Assembly: GCF_000577615.1 (NCBI RefSeq)
Contig: NZ_CBXX010000001.1
Location: 310,001-374,000 of the forward strand
Length of the DNA: 64,000 bases
From: Herbaspirillum sp. RV1423
Lineage (GTDB): Bacteria; Pseudomonadota; Gammaproteobacteria; Burkholderiales; Burkholderiaceae_D
Reading direction: 5' to 3'
The notes below the pieces were generated by a model. It made no database searches, was not told the origin of the DNA, and saw only the letters and a program-made list of their open reading frames with translations. Positions within the stretch are counted from its first letter, which is position 1, and each line of letters starts with the position of its first letter. Position numbers and translations under genes: made by a program. This document shows positions 16,657-24,884 of this stretch, piece after piece.

Positions 16657-18285
16657 TCAGTTCGCTTGCGATACCAAGGCGTTGCTCAGGTCGCCGATCG
16701 GCTTGCCGCCGTTGGCCTGGATCGCCTTGTCGCGCACGGCGATGCCGTCGAGCACCGGCAAGGACCAGCGGCGCGTGACGAAGCGCAGGATCGAGCTGGT
16801 GTCGTACAGGCTGTCGTCGACGTAGCCTTTCTTGGCATAAGGCGAAATGAGGATGGTCGGGATGCGTGTTCCCGGCCCCCATTTGTCGGCCTTGGGCGGC
16901 GCAGCGTGATCCCAGAAGCCGCCGTTTTCGTCATAAGTAACGATGATCAGCATGTGCTTCCATTGCGGACTCTGGCGCAGCTTGTTGACCACTTCGGCGA
17001 TATGCGCGTCGCCCGAGGCCACGTCGGCATAACCGGCATGCTGGTTCAGGTTGCCCTGCGGCTTGTAAAACGAAACGGCGGGCAATTTTCCTGCGGCGGC
17101 GTCTTGCAGGAAGCTGGCGTCAAAGTCCTTCAGATGCTCGGCGCGGTACGCCGCATGCTTGACCGGATCCATGCTGGCGAAATAGTTGAACGGCTGGTGA
17201 TGGAACTGGAAGTTCGGCGTCGGCGTCGGGAATTTGCGGTCGCCTTGCGCCACTTTCAGCGTCGAATTCCAGGCGCCCGCGTACCAGGCCCAGCTCACGC
17301 CCTTGTCGGTCAGCAGGTCGCCGATATTCTTTTGCGTCTGCGGCGGCAGCGTCGACGCACTGTTCGCGTCAGCATATGCCCTGGCGGCGTCGTCAGCGGA
17401 CGGCGCCACGTTGCTCGGCTGGTACGGCGGCTGCATGGTGTTGATGGCGTAGAACATGCCCTTCTCGTCAGCCGGCGTCAGCGTACCGTCGTTGGCGTAT
17501 TTCGGCGCGCCGTCGAGGGTCGACTTCGGCGAACCGGCAGCCGGCGTCAGACGCACGAAATTGCCGTTGGCGTCGACATCGATTTTGGAGATGCCGCCCT
17601 TGGCCGGCGACTTGTCGGCATTCGGATATTGCGGCGTGCAGGCGCAGATCAGGAACTGGTGATTCTGGAAAGAGCCGCCGAAGGTGCCGATGAAGAAGTT
17701 GTCGGCCAGCGTGTATTCGCGCGCCAGTTGCCACATCGCCATCTTGCTGCCGTCGTAATAGCCCATCGACAATCCGCCGGCGTCGGAATAGGTGGCGAAC
17801 TTGTCGTTCCTGCCGCCGTTGATCTGCATCTGGTTATTGTAGAAGCGATGCACCAGGTCGCGCGTAATGACGCTGGACTCCAGCGCCAGGCCATCCTTGC
17901 CATCGATCTGGAAAGGCTTGTTCGGCATGCCGGCGGACTGCGCCTGCGTAATCACCTTGCTCTGTCCCGGCGCGGTCACGCCGCCCCAGGTCGGCGGCAG
18001 CACCGGCAGCACCGCGCCGTCGACGTCGACCTGCGGCAGATACGCGCCTTTGGCACTCGGATTGACGCCGGGGATGCCGTTGGCGCCCGGGAACAGGCCG
18101 TACAGGGTATCGAAGCCGCGGTTTTCGGCATAGATCACCACCACGGTGTCGATGTTGCGCACCGCGGCGTCGCTGCCGGCGATGTTGGCGTTGCCGCCGC
18201 AAGCGGCGAGACCGACCGCAACGGCGGCGGCAAGAAAGGAAAGGCGTATTGGCTGGCTGAACGACTGGCTGAATTGAGCACGCAT
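16657..18285 (-). CDS. Lipoprotein phosphoesterase (acid phosphatase AcpA / phospholipase C family)
   Basis: This 542-residue exported enzyme of the phosphoesterase family (AcpA, PlcC) hydrolyses phosphate esters. The signal peptide ends in a lipobox (VGLAACGG), so it is probably a membrane-anchored lipoprotein. The metal-binding and nucleophile region is visible in VVVIYAENRGFDTLYGLFP, where family members carry the metal-bound Glu-Asn. The second metal site is in IVTYDENGGFWDHAAPP, and GTRIPTILISP follows. The substrate cannot be read from sequence. It diverges from a di-heme peroxidase and ends at a strong terminator. Confidence 0.85.
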   Translation of the reverse strand: MRAQFSQSFSQPIRLSFLAAAVAVGLAACGGNANIAGSDAAVRNIDTVVVIYAENRGFDTLYGLFPGANGIPGVNPSAKGAYLPQVDVDGAVLPVLPPTWGGVTAPGQSKVITQAQSAGMPNKPFQIDGKDGLALESSVITRDLVHRFYNNQMQINGGRNDKFATYSDAGGLSMGYYDGSKMAMWQLAREYTLADNFFIGTFGGSFQNHQFLICACTPQYPNADKSPAKGGISKIDVDANGNFVRLTPAAGSPKSTLDGAPKYANDGTLTPADEKGMFYAINTMQPPYQPSNVAPSADDAARAYADANSASTLPPQTQKNIGDLLTDKGVSWAWYAGAWNSTLKVAQGDRKFPTPTPNFQFHHQPFNYFASMDPVKHAAYRAEHLKDFDASFLQDAAAGKLPAVSFYKPQGNLNQHAGYADVASGDAHIAEVVNKLRQSPQWKHMLIIVTYDENGGFWDHAAPPKADKWGPGTRIPTILISPYAKKGYVDDSLYDTSSILRFVTRRWSLPVLDGIAVRDKAIQANGGKPIGDLSNALVSQAN

Positions 18286-18431
18286 GGATATTCTCTTTTT
18301 TGGAATCGCACAAGGAAGATGCTGCAGGATAAGGCTGCTATGCTAGCCCGCAAATATAACCACAAAATGACATTGCCGCGGCAATCCTGATACTTCATAT
18401 TTGCGTCATATTGCCTTGCTATGCTCACTCC

Positions 18432-19676
18432 ATGAAAGTCCTGCTTATTGTCGCGGCCGCAGCAGCCGCCGTCTTCGCCGCCCTGCATGCGGACAGCCAG
18501 CCGCCCGCCGAGGCCGCTCCCGCCTACGCCAATGCCGCTTACGCGCCGCCCGCCGGACGCCGCGCCAGCGTCGAAGAAATGACCGCGCTGGGCCGCACCA
18601 TGTTTTTCGATCCATCCTTGTCAGCTTCCGGTCAGCAATCGTGCGCGACTTGCCACAGCCCCGATCATGCTTTCGGGCCGCCCAACGATTTGTCGGTGCA
18701 GCTCGGCGGCAAGGACATGAAGACCGCCGGCACGCGCGCCGTACCCTCGTTGCGCTACGCACAGAATACGCCGCCCTTCAGCGAGCATTTCCATGACGAC
18801 GACGGCGACGACAGCATCGATGCCGGCCCGACCGGCGGCCGGACCTGGGACGGCCGCGCCGATTCGGCCCATGACCAGGCCCGCATCCCGCTGCTGTCGC
18901 CGCATGAAATGGCCAACGCCGACGCCGCCGAAGTCGTCGCCAAACTGAAGCGCGCGCCGTATGCCGCGCAATTGCGCGCCGCTTTCGGCGACACGGTTTT
19001 CGACAACACGGACCGGGCATTCCAGGCGGCGCTGATGGCGCTCGAAGTATTCCAGGAAAGTCCGGCCGATTTCTACCCCTACACCAGCAAATACGACGCC
19101 TACCTGCGCAAGCAAACGCAACTCAACGCACAGGAACTGCGCGGCCTGGAATTGTTCAACGATCCGGGCAAAGGCAATTGCGCCTCGTGCCACATCAGCG
19201 AAATCCTGCCCAACGGCGCTTTCCCGCAATTCACCGACTACGGCCTGATCGCCGTCGGCGTGCCGCGCAACAAGAAGATTCCGGCCAACGCCGATCCGCG
19301 CTACTACGATTTCGGCCTGTGCGGGCCGGAACGCAACGACTTCAAGGACAAGCCGGAATACTGCGGCCTGTTCAAGACGCCGACCTTGCGCAATATCGCG
19401 CTGCGCCGGAGCTTCTTCCACAACGGCGTGTTCCATACGCTGGAGGAAGTCATGCAGTTCTATGTACAGCGCGACACGAATCCGGAGAAATGGTATCCGC
19501 GCAACCGCGACGGCAGCATCCGCAAGTTCGACGACCTGCTGCCGGAGCATTTTTCCAATGTGAACATGGAGCCGCCGTTCGACCGTCAGCCCGGCGACAA
19601 ACCGGCGCTCGACGACGCCGAGATCAAGGATGTGATTGCGTTCCTGAAGACGCTGACGGACGGCTATAAACCGTAG
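18432..19676 (+). CDS. Di-heme cytochrome c peroxidase (MauG/CcpA family)
   Basis: This 414-residue periplasmic protein has two c-type heme sites, C71-ATCH and C250-ASCH, in the two-domain arrangement of bacterial cytochrome c peroxidases and MauG-like oxidases. A signal peptide covers about the first 20-30 residues. The final domain carries KTPTLRNIALRRSFFHNGVF, a segment that contributes a distal heme ligand in the family. I start it at ATG 18432, where the signal peptide begins. Peroxide detoxification is the default role; MauG-type protein modification is possible but no mau genes are nearby. Confidence 0.9.
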   Translation: MKVLLIVAAAAAAVFAALHADSQPPAEAAPAYANAAYAPPAGRRASVEEMTALGRTMFFDPSLSASGQQSCATCHSPDHAFGPPNDLSVQLGGKDMKTAGTRAVPSLRYAQNTPPFSEHFHDDDGDDSIDAGPTGGRTWDGRADSAHDQARIPLLSPHEMANADAAEVVAKLKRAPYAAQLRAAFGDTVFDNTDRAFQAALMALEVFQESPADFYPYTSKYDAYLRKQTQLNAQELRGLELFNDPGKGNCASCHISEILPNGAFPQFTDYGLIAVGVPRNKKIPANADPRYYDFGLCGPERNDFKDKPEYCGLFKTPTLRNIALRRSFFHNGVFHTLEEVMQFYVQRDTNPEKWYPRNRDGSIRKFDDLLPEHFSNVNMEPPFDRQPGDKPALDDAEIKDVIAFLKTLTDGYKP

Positions 19677-19751
19677 CAGGCGCTCGCCACGCGCCAAAGG
19701 TGAGAGCCATAGATAGCCTCGTTGCGAAGAGACATTCACAGACACGTTAAC

Positions 19752-19776
19752 GGCAAAAACCCGCCATCAGCGGGTT
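19752..19776 (-). terminator. Terminator of the 78-aa protein gene
   Basis: AACCCGC and GCGGGTT pair around a 5-nt loop, and on the minus strand the stem is followed by TTTTT. The hairpin lies 33 bp after the stop codon. Confidence 0.7.
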
Positions 19777-19808
19777 CTTTATCTCAAAGTCCAGCTATCG
19801 GATACGGA

Positions 19809-20045
19809 TCAGGCAGTCGTGCTGATCGTGGTGCCGATGACTTCCCCATTGGAATTGCGCGAGGCCTGAGTTGCCTGCGCTTGGCGAGCGGCTTCCGCGC
19901 GCTGTTCGTCGATCTTGCGCTGTGCGTTTTCGGCATCCTGGCGAGCCTGTGCGGCGCGCGCGCTGTCGAGATTGCTCACCGACGGACCGGAATTGGGAGA
20001 ACTGGGAACAGCGCCAGGAGAGCTGGCAGTAATTGCGACGTCCAT
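19809..20045 (-). CDS. Small hydrophilic hypothetical protein, 78 aa
   Basis: I do not recognise a family. The gene has a good ribosome binding site (AAAGGTGATC), typical codon use and its own terminator, so it is probably real. The N-terminal 30 residues are rich in Ser, Pro and Gly (SSPGAVPSSPNSG). Residues 30-65 form a charged alanine-rich helix (ARQDAENAQRKIDEQRAEA) likely to make a coiled coil. No signal peptide or membrane segment is present. Confidence 0.6.
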   Translation of the reverse strand: MDVAITASSPGAVPSSPNSGPSVSNLDSARAAQARQDAENAQRKIDEQRAEAARQAQATQASRNSNGEVIGTTISTTA

Positions 20046-20237
20046 AAAGATCACCTTTCATTGCCTGGGAACAGAGCAGTCCGGTCGTAACACTGTGCGG
20101 ACGTGAAGCCATCTTACACCTTTGAATGCGCTTGCCAAGCTACGGAAGCGTTTGCTTACAAAGCGGGATTGCCGTCGCGACAACTTGCGAAAAACAGGGT
20201 CATGCCGTAATGGCAACGCATCTTGATGCGATGACAA

Positions 20238-21050
20238 TCAATGACAATCCGGGACGTTCTGATCCAGGTACACCTCGAAGGCGACGTGGTTGACCCACTT
20301 TTTTTTCAGTTCCGGCCAGAAACCACCCGCGGCCCAGTCTGCGCTTGTCTGTCTCAGATAAGAAATTGACTTTGCGTCATCGGCGCGCACCGCAAACACC
20401 AGCGTCCGGCGGCTTTGCACCGGCAGGCGCGCAGAGAATTTTTTCCATTCCGGCAACTTCAGCAAATCATTGAGCATGGTGTCGTCATGCACGGCGGCGT
20501 CGCAGGCGCCGATGCGTAAAGACAACAGCGAATCGGCCGGCGCGCGCTGCACTTTTTCTATCGCGCCGTATTTCGCTGCAATCTTACCGACATAAGCCCC
20601 GCCTTCGGACAGGCACACGGTGCGCCCCTTGAGCTGCTCCCAGCTCTTGATATCGGTATCGCTGCGCATGATTGCCATCGCACCGGCACTGTAACCGGTC
20701 GGGATGAGCACGACGCCGGCGTCGCGTCGCAAAGGATCATTGTCATCAACCAGCGCCAGCACCACGTCGGCTCGCCCCGATCTGATCCATTGCGCAGCGT
20801 TGCTGTTGTCCGTCTTGGACATACCCAGTTTGACCTTCAGACGTTTTCCGAGGTCTTCGACCAACGTCGACTCGGGACTTTCCGGCGTACGGAATTTGGC
20901 GCCGGCGACATAGGCCGGCAAGGGATACGACACGCCGGCGACCAGCGTGCCGCGCTGTCGCCCTGCGTCGATACCGCTGTCCGCTGCTTGCGCCGACGCC
21001 AGCAAGGACACATGCAACAGAACGGAAACGGCGAGTTTCATGACGTGCAT
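20238..21050 (-). CDS. Family 3 periplasmic solute-binding protein
   Basis: This 270-residue protein has a signal peptide (ending ASAQA-AD) and a family 3 periplasmic binding domain: GTLVAGVSYPLPAY, WEQLKGRTVCLSEGGAYVGK and GACDAAVHDD. Such proteins usually bind amino acids or small organic acids. It follows a sulfonate/nitrate-type permease by 12 bp on the same strand, so it is presumably the third gene of that unit, although family 3 proteins do not normally partner such permeases. It may be a second receptor of the importer or a scavenging protein for a related ligand. An alternative start lies three codons in. Confidence 0.8.
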   Translation of the reverse strand: MHVMKLAVSVLLHVSLLASAQAADSGIDAGRQRGTLVAGVSYPLPAYVAGAKFRTPESPESTLVEDLGKRLKVKLGMSKTDNSNAAQWIRSGRADVVLALVDDNDPLRRDAGVVLIPTGYSAGAMAIMRSDTDIKSWEQLKGRTVCLSEGGAYVGKIAAKYGAIEKVQRAPADSLLSLRIGACDAAVHDDTMLNDLLKLPEWKKFSARLPVQSRRTLVFAVRADDAKSISYLRQTSADWAAGGFWPELKKKWVNHVAFEVYLDQNVPDCH

Positions 21051-21062
21051 TTCACGACGGCA

Positions 21063-21836
21063 TCAGACGTACTGATAGCGCAACAAGCGGTGCTTGAGAT
21101 TTTCCAGGATCACCTGATCGATCAGCGCAGCAAGAATCGCAATCGCGAGGATGTTGGTCATCACGCCGACCATGTCCGCGGTCTCGCCCGAATACGCCAG
21201 CGTACGGCCCAGGCCTTTGCCGAAACCGACCAGCATCTCCGCCGAAATCAGCGCGCGCCAGGCGTTGCCGAACGCCAGTTGGGCGCCGGTGATCAGTTCC
21301 GGCATGACCGCCGGCAGATACACGCGGCGTAACATGCCCCAACGCGTCGCGCCCATCACGCGCGCAGCGGACACATGCACCTGCTGCACGCTCTCGGTCG
21401 CATTCATCACCGACAGGGCCGCCGGGAAAAACGCCGCGATCGCGACGACGACGATGATCGGCAAATTGCCGAAACCCATCAGGATCAGGAACAACGGCAC
21501 CCAGGCGATCGACGGAATCGACTGCAAAATGATGATGGCCGACTTCAGCACTTCGCGGAAGAAGAACATCACCGCGCCCAGCAAACCGAAACCGATGCCC
21601 AGCAGCAGCGCCGCGCCGTACCCGCCGCCGAGGCGCGTCAGGCTGCCCCACAGCGCGGTGCGGAAAGCCGGCGCCTGCACCTCTTCCCACAAGCGCGCCA
21701 GCACGGTCGGCACGCCCGGCATGAGGAAGTCCGGCAACGACCACGCAGCGATCTGCCACATCAACAAAATGAAAGCGATCGCCAACATCATGGCAAGCTT
21801 TTTACGATAACCGGTAATGCGACGCTGAGAGCTCAT
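21063..21836 (-). CDS. SsuC/TauC-type ABC transporter permease
   Basis: A 257-residue inner-membrane permease of the sulfonate/taurine/nitrate group with about six hydrophobic segments. The conserved coupling region is GATRWGMLRRVYLPAVMPELITG. It belongs with the ATPase and binding protein upstream, but 206 bp containing a palindromic repeat and a hairpin lie between the binding-protein stop and this start. The substrate is not determinable; sulfonates, taurine, nitrate and thiamine precursors are imported by close relatives. Confidence 0.87.
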   Translation of the reverse strand: MSSQRRITGYRKKLAMMLAIAFILLMWQIAAWSLPDFLMPGVPTVLARLWEEVQAPAFRTALWGSLTRLGGGYGAALLLGIGFGLLGAVMFFFREVLKSAIIILQSIPSIAWVPLFLILMGFGNLPIIVVVAIAAFFPAALSVMNATESVQQVHVSAARVMGATRWGMLRRVYLPAVMPELITGAQLAFGNAWRALISAEMLVGFGKGLGRTLAYSGETADMVGVMTNILAIAILAALIDQVILENLKHRLLRYQYV

Positions 21837-21862
21837 AAGTTAGAACTGAGTAGAAATACAAT

Positions 21863-21882
21863 GGCCGACGAAGTCGTCGGCC
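21863..21882. repeat. Intercistronic hairpin
   Basis: GGCCGACG and CGTCGGCC form an 8-bp stem with an AAGT loop, 27 bp upstream of the permease start. There is no T run, so it may stabilise or process the transcript rather than terminate it. Confidence 0.6.
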
Positions 21883-21930
21883 TGAATCGAAATCACGTTT
21901 TTTAAAATACTTAGAAAACCATCGCGGATC

Positions 21931-22026
21931 AGCAAGCGTAGCGAGCCGGTCAAGTTTGCATCGAGAAGCGGAGCCGTACGGATGTACGGTGAGCATCGCA
22001 GACGCAAATTTGGCCGGCGCAGCAGC
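21931..22026. repeat. Long imperfect palindromic element inside the importer operon
   Basis: The centre is CCGTAC-GGAT-GTACGG. Outer arms GCCGGTCAAGTTTGC (21945-21959) and GCAAATTTGGCCGGC (22004-22018) pair with two mismatches that would be G-U pairs in RNA. The unit resembles dispersed extragenic palindromes of Burkholderiales; only one copy lies in this window. Confidence 0.65.
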
Positions 22027-22042
22027 GTGATGACCGCGATTA

Positions 22043-23047
22043 TTACAACTTTCTGTCTTTTTGCCAGGATAGATCTACTATGCTGCGCACCTCAAACGGT
22101 TTCCCATCCTTGGTCTTCAGCGAACCCTGCGCTTGCAGGATATCGGCGATTTCCTGCATGCGGTTCTGTTCCTTGTCGTTCAGCTTGGCGCTGAAGGTCT
22201 GGCTCTTGATGGCGTCGCGGATCACGTCTTCACGCAACATCTCACCGTGCTTCAACGTCTTCAGCGTCGGCTCGGCGATGAAGTAGCCGGCGATCAGCTT
22301 GGCGGCATCGGCCGGTTTCTTCTTCAACAGTTCGATGGCGTCGCGTTGCGCATCGAGCGACTTCCACACCGCAGCGCGACGGTTCTTCAGCGTCTCGCCG
22401 GAAGTGATCACCACCATGCACGGGAAAGGCCAGACTTCGCCGATTTCATAGACTTGCTTGACCGGTGCGATCAGTTGCGCGATGCGCGCTTGCGGCTCAA
22501 ACAGGAAGGCAGCATCGACGCGCTTGCCGACCAGCGATTGCACCGCCACTTGCGGGCTCACGCCAAGCACGTTGACGTCGTCGGTCTTGAGACCGGCATC
22601 GCGGAACACGACGCCCTTCAGCACCACGTCGGCAGTGCTGCCTTCGGCTTGCGACGCCAGGGTCTTGCCCTTGAGGTCGGATACTTTATTGATGTGCGCA
22701 TCTTCACGCGCGACGATGGCGTGGTAGCCGAGCTGGGCGCCGCTGACCACCTTCAGGTCGGCGCCCTTGGAAGCCCAGGCGACGGCATTGGTGAAACCGA
22801 ACACGCCGCTGTCGAGCTGGCCGCCGACGATGGCCTTGATCAGATCGGTGCCGGATTTGAATTCGATCAACTCGACATCGAGTCCGTACTTCTTGTACAG
22901 ACCGGCCTCATAGGCGGCCATCGCCTGCGCGTCGTCCATCACGCGCAGATAACCGATCTTGAATTTTTCCAGCGCCATGACCGGTGCGGAAAACACCAGC
23001 GCGGCCAAGGCAGCGGATGCTATGAGCAACAAACGTTTCAATTTCAT
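22043..23047 (-). CDS. SsuA/TauA-family ABC substrate-binding protein
   Basis: This 334-residue periplasmic receptor has a clear signal peptide ending VMALEKF and an NMT1/SsuA-like domain: IGYLRVMDDAQAMAAYEAGL, QLDSGVFGFTNAVAWASKG and GKTLASQAEGSTADVVLKGV. Its start overlaps the ATPase stop by 4 bp (ATGA), so the two are translationally coupled. The ligand is probably an aliphatic sulfonate, taurine or similar small anion. Related proteins bind pyrimidine precursors, so the ligand remains open. Confidence 0.85.
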   Translation of the reverse strand: MKLKRLLLIASAALAALVFSAPVMALEKFKIGYLRVMDDAQAMAAYEAGLYKKYGLDVELIEFKSGTDLIKAIVGGQLDSGVFGFTNAVAWASKGADLKVVSGAQLGYHAIVAREDAHINKVSDLKGKTLASQAEGSTADVVLKGVVFRDAGLKTDDVNVLGVSPQVAVQSLVGKRVDAAFLFEPQARIAQLIAPVKQVYEIGEVWPFPCMVVITSGETLKNRRAAVWKSLDAQRDAIELLKKKPADAAKLIAGYFIAEPTLKTLKHGEMLREDVIRDAIKSQTFSAKLNDKEQNRMQEIADILQAQGSLKTKDGKPFEVRSIVDLSWQKDRKL

Positions 23048-23829
23048 ACCCCAACCCCTTCCATTGTTTTAGCAAACTCATCCTGTTCGGCATGGATGCC
23101 GAGCAGGCAGAGAATTTCGCGGCGGATCGCGGAGAACTCCGACAGATCGTGCGTTTTTTCGTGATGCACCAGATTGAATTCCTTGAGCACGGTGGCCGGA
23201 CGCGCACTGAAGACGAAGATGCGGTCCGCCAGAAATAAGGCTTCATCGACGTCATGCGTGACCAGCAGCACCGTCGGCGCCTTGCCCTGCACTTCGGAAC
23301 GGATCAGGTTGCGCAGCGCATCTTGCAAGGTCATGCGCGTGAGCGCGTCGAGCGCGCCGAACGGCTCGTCGAGCAACAGCGCCTTCGGCTGCGAGATGAA
23401 GGCGCGGGCCAGCGCGGCACGCTGGCGCATGCCGCCGGAAACCTGGTGCGGATAATAGGCCTCGAAGCCGGACAGGTTGGCCTTGGCCAGCCACTCGCGC
23501 GCCTGCGCGGCGGCGGTTTTCTTGTCGACCTTCTGGAATTCCAGCGCCAGAGCAACGTTCTGCTGCAGCGTCAGCCAGGGATACAGCGCGTTTTCCTGGA
23601 ACATCAGGGTGCGTTCCGGATGCGGACCGGTCACCGGCCGGCCGTCGGCCAGGATGGTGCCGGAGCTTGGCGTTTCCAGGCCGGCGGCAATGTGCAGCAG
23701 CGTCGACTTGCCGCAACCGGACGGACCGACCAGCGCGACCAGTTCTCCCTGCTCGATGTCGCGGCTGAAATCGTCGATGACGTGCAGGCCGGAAAAGCTC
23801 TTTTGAATGTTCTTGAACGATAGTTTCAT
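23044..23829 (-). CDS. SsuB/TauB-type ABC transporter ATP-binding protein
   Basis: This 261-residue ATPase has Walker A GPSGCGKS, signature VSGGMRQR, Walker B ALLLDEP and H-loop LVTHDVDEAL, all in the SsuB/NrtD pattern. I start it at ATG 23827-23829 (MKLSFKNIQ); an in-frame start 15 codons upstream has no homology. It is the first gene of the unit, ahead of the binding protein (4-bp overlap), then the permease and a second binding protein. An inverted repeat lies about 110 bp upstream. Confidence 0.88.
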   Translation of the reverse strand: MKLSFKNIQKSFSGLHVIDDFSRDIEQGELVALVGPSGCGKSTLLHIAAGLETPSSGTILADGRPVTGPHPERTLMFQENALYPWLTLQQNVALALEFQKVDKKTAAAQAREWLAKANLSGFEAYYPHQVSGGMRQRAALARAFISQPKALLLDEPFGALDALTRMTLQDALRNLIRSEVQGKAPTVLLVTHDVDEALFLADRIFVFSARPATVLKEFNLVHHEKTHDLSEFSAIRREILCLLGIHAEQDEFAKTMEGVGV

Positions 23830-23940
23830 GAATGGGTGCGTTGCCGATGCGTTGCACTCAAGGCAACTTTGCACAGACTTTCAGACGGTAGGATGCGACT
23901 GTACTGGCATCGTCCCCGCCGGACAACAATTTTAAAGACG

Positions 23941-23969
23941 TATGCTTATGCGAAAAACAAATAAGCATA
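23941..23969. promoter_or_regulatory. Inverted repeat in the importer promoter region
   Basis: TATGCTTAT and ATAAGCATA form perfect 9-bp arms separated by 11 bp in AT-rich DNA. It lies between the ATPase start and the neighbouring epimerase stop and could be an operator for the importer, or a terminator-like hairpin for the epimerase gene, though no T run follows. Confidence 0.45.
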
Positions 23970-23990
23970 AGCCTTTATGCAAATTGTTAT

Positions 23991-24872
23991 CTAACCAACA
24001 ACCTCGTCCAATAATGCTTCCACAGTCGGATACCGTAAACGCATGCCAAGCTCATTGCGCAGACGGTCATTTTTCAGGCGGCGCGACTCCGACATGAAGG
24101 ACAGCATCATCGGCGTGACCTGCTGCCGCAGTTCGCTGCGCGACAGGCGCGGCGGCGGCGACAGTCGGAAGGCCCGGGCGACGGCATCGAAATAGTCGCC
24201 CATTTTCATTTCGGAATCGTCGACCGCGTGGTACACGCGCAGCGGCCACGCCTGGTCGATGGCGCGCACGGCAATCGCGGCCAAGTCGTCGGCATGGATG
24301 TGATTGGTATAGACGTCGTCCTCGGCGTTCAGGGTCGGCGTGCCTTTTTGCAGGCGCTCCAGCGGCAGCCGGTCGCGCGCGTAAATGCCGGGCACGCGCA
24401 GGATCGCCAGGCGGCTGCCGGAGCGCCGCGCCCAAGCGCGCAGGATCTGCTCGGCATCGACACGGCGGCGCGCGCGCGGGTTAGTCGGTCTGACCGGACG
24501 CGTCTCGTCGAAGCGGGCGCCGCCGCAATCGCCGTAGACGCCGGTGGTGCTGATGTAAACGAGATTGGCGCGGTCGGGTAAAATGGCGGCCAAATTGCGG
24601 GTGCGGCGGTCTTTTTCACCGGAAGGTTGCGGCGGAGCAAGATGCACGATCACCTGCGCCAGACGCGCCAGCCGGCCCAATGTGGCGGGGCGGTCGAGAT
24701 CGGCGACCAGCGGGATCGCACCGGCTGCGCGCAGTTCTTCACGGCGTTCCGGCTTGCTGGTGACGACGATCACGCGAAACCGCGCGCGCACCAGCGGCAG
24801 CATGCGCATGCCGACGTCGCCGCAACCGAGCATCAGCAGGCGCGGCTTGCCGATTTTTTTTACTTTGTTCAT
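23991..24872 (-). CDS. NAD-dependent epimerase/dehydratase-family protein (extended SDR)
   Basis: This 293-residue protein has an N-terminal Rossmann motif LMLGCGDVGMRML and the extended-SDR features VYISTTGVYGDCGG and RVPGIYARDRLP. It resembles YeeZ-like SDRs, which keep the fold but often have a modified active site: the usual YxxxK is not obvious here. Function unknown. I start it at ATG 24870-24872; the open frame upstream runs antisense through the neighbouring reductase and is not real. Its start lies only 12 bp from the start of that divergent gene. Confidence 0.82.
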   Translation of the reverse strand: MNKVKKIGKPRLLMLGCGDVGMRMLPLVRARFRVIVVTSKPERREELRAAGAIPLVADLDRPATLGRLARLAQVIVHLAPPQPSGEKDRRTRNLAAILPDRANLVYISTTGVYGDCGGARFDETRPVRPTNPRARRRVDAEQILRAWARRSGSRLAILRVPGIYARDRLPLERLQKGTPTLNAEDDVYTNHIHADDLAAIAVRAIDQAWPLRVYHAVDDSEMKMGDYFDAVARAFRLSPPPRLSRSELRQQVTPMMLSFMSESRRLKNDRLRNELGMRLRYPTVEALLDEVVG

Positions 24873-24884
24873 TGTCAGGATTGT

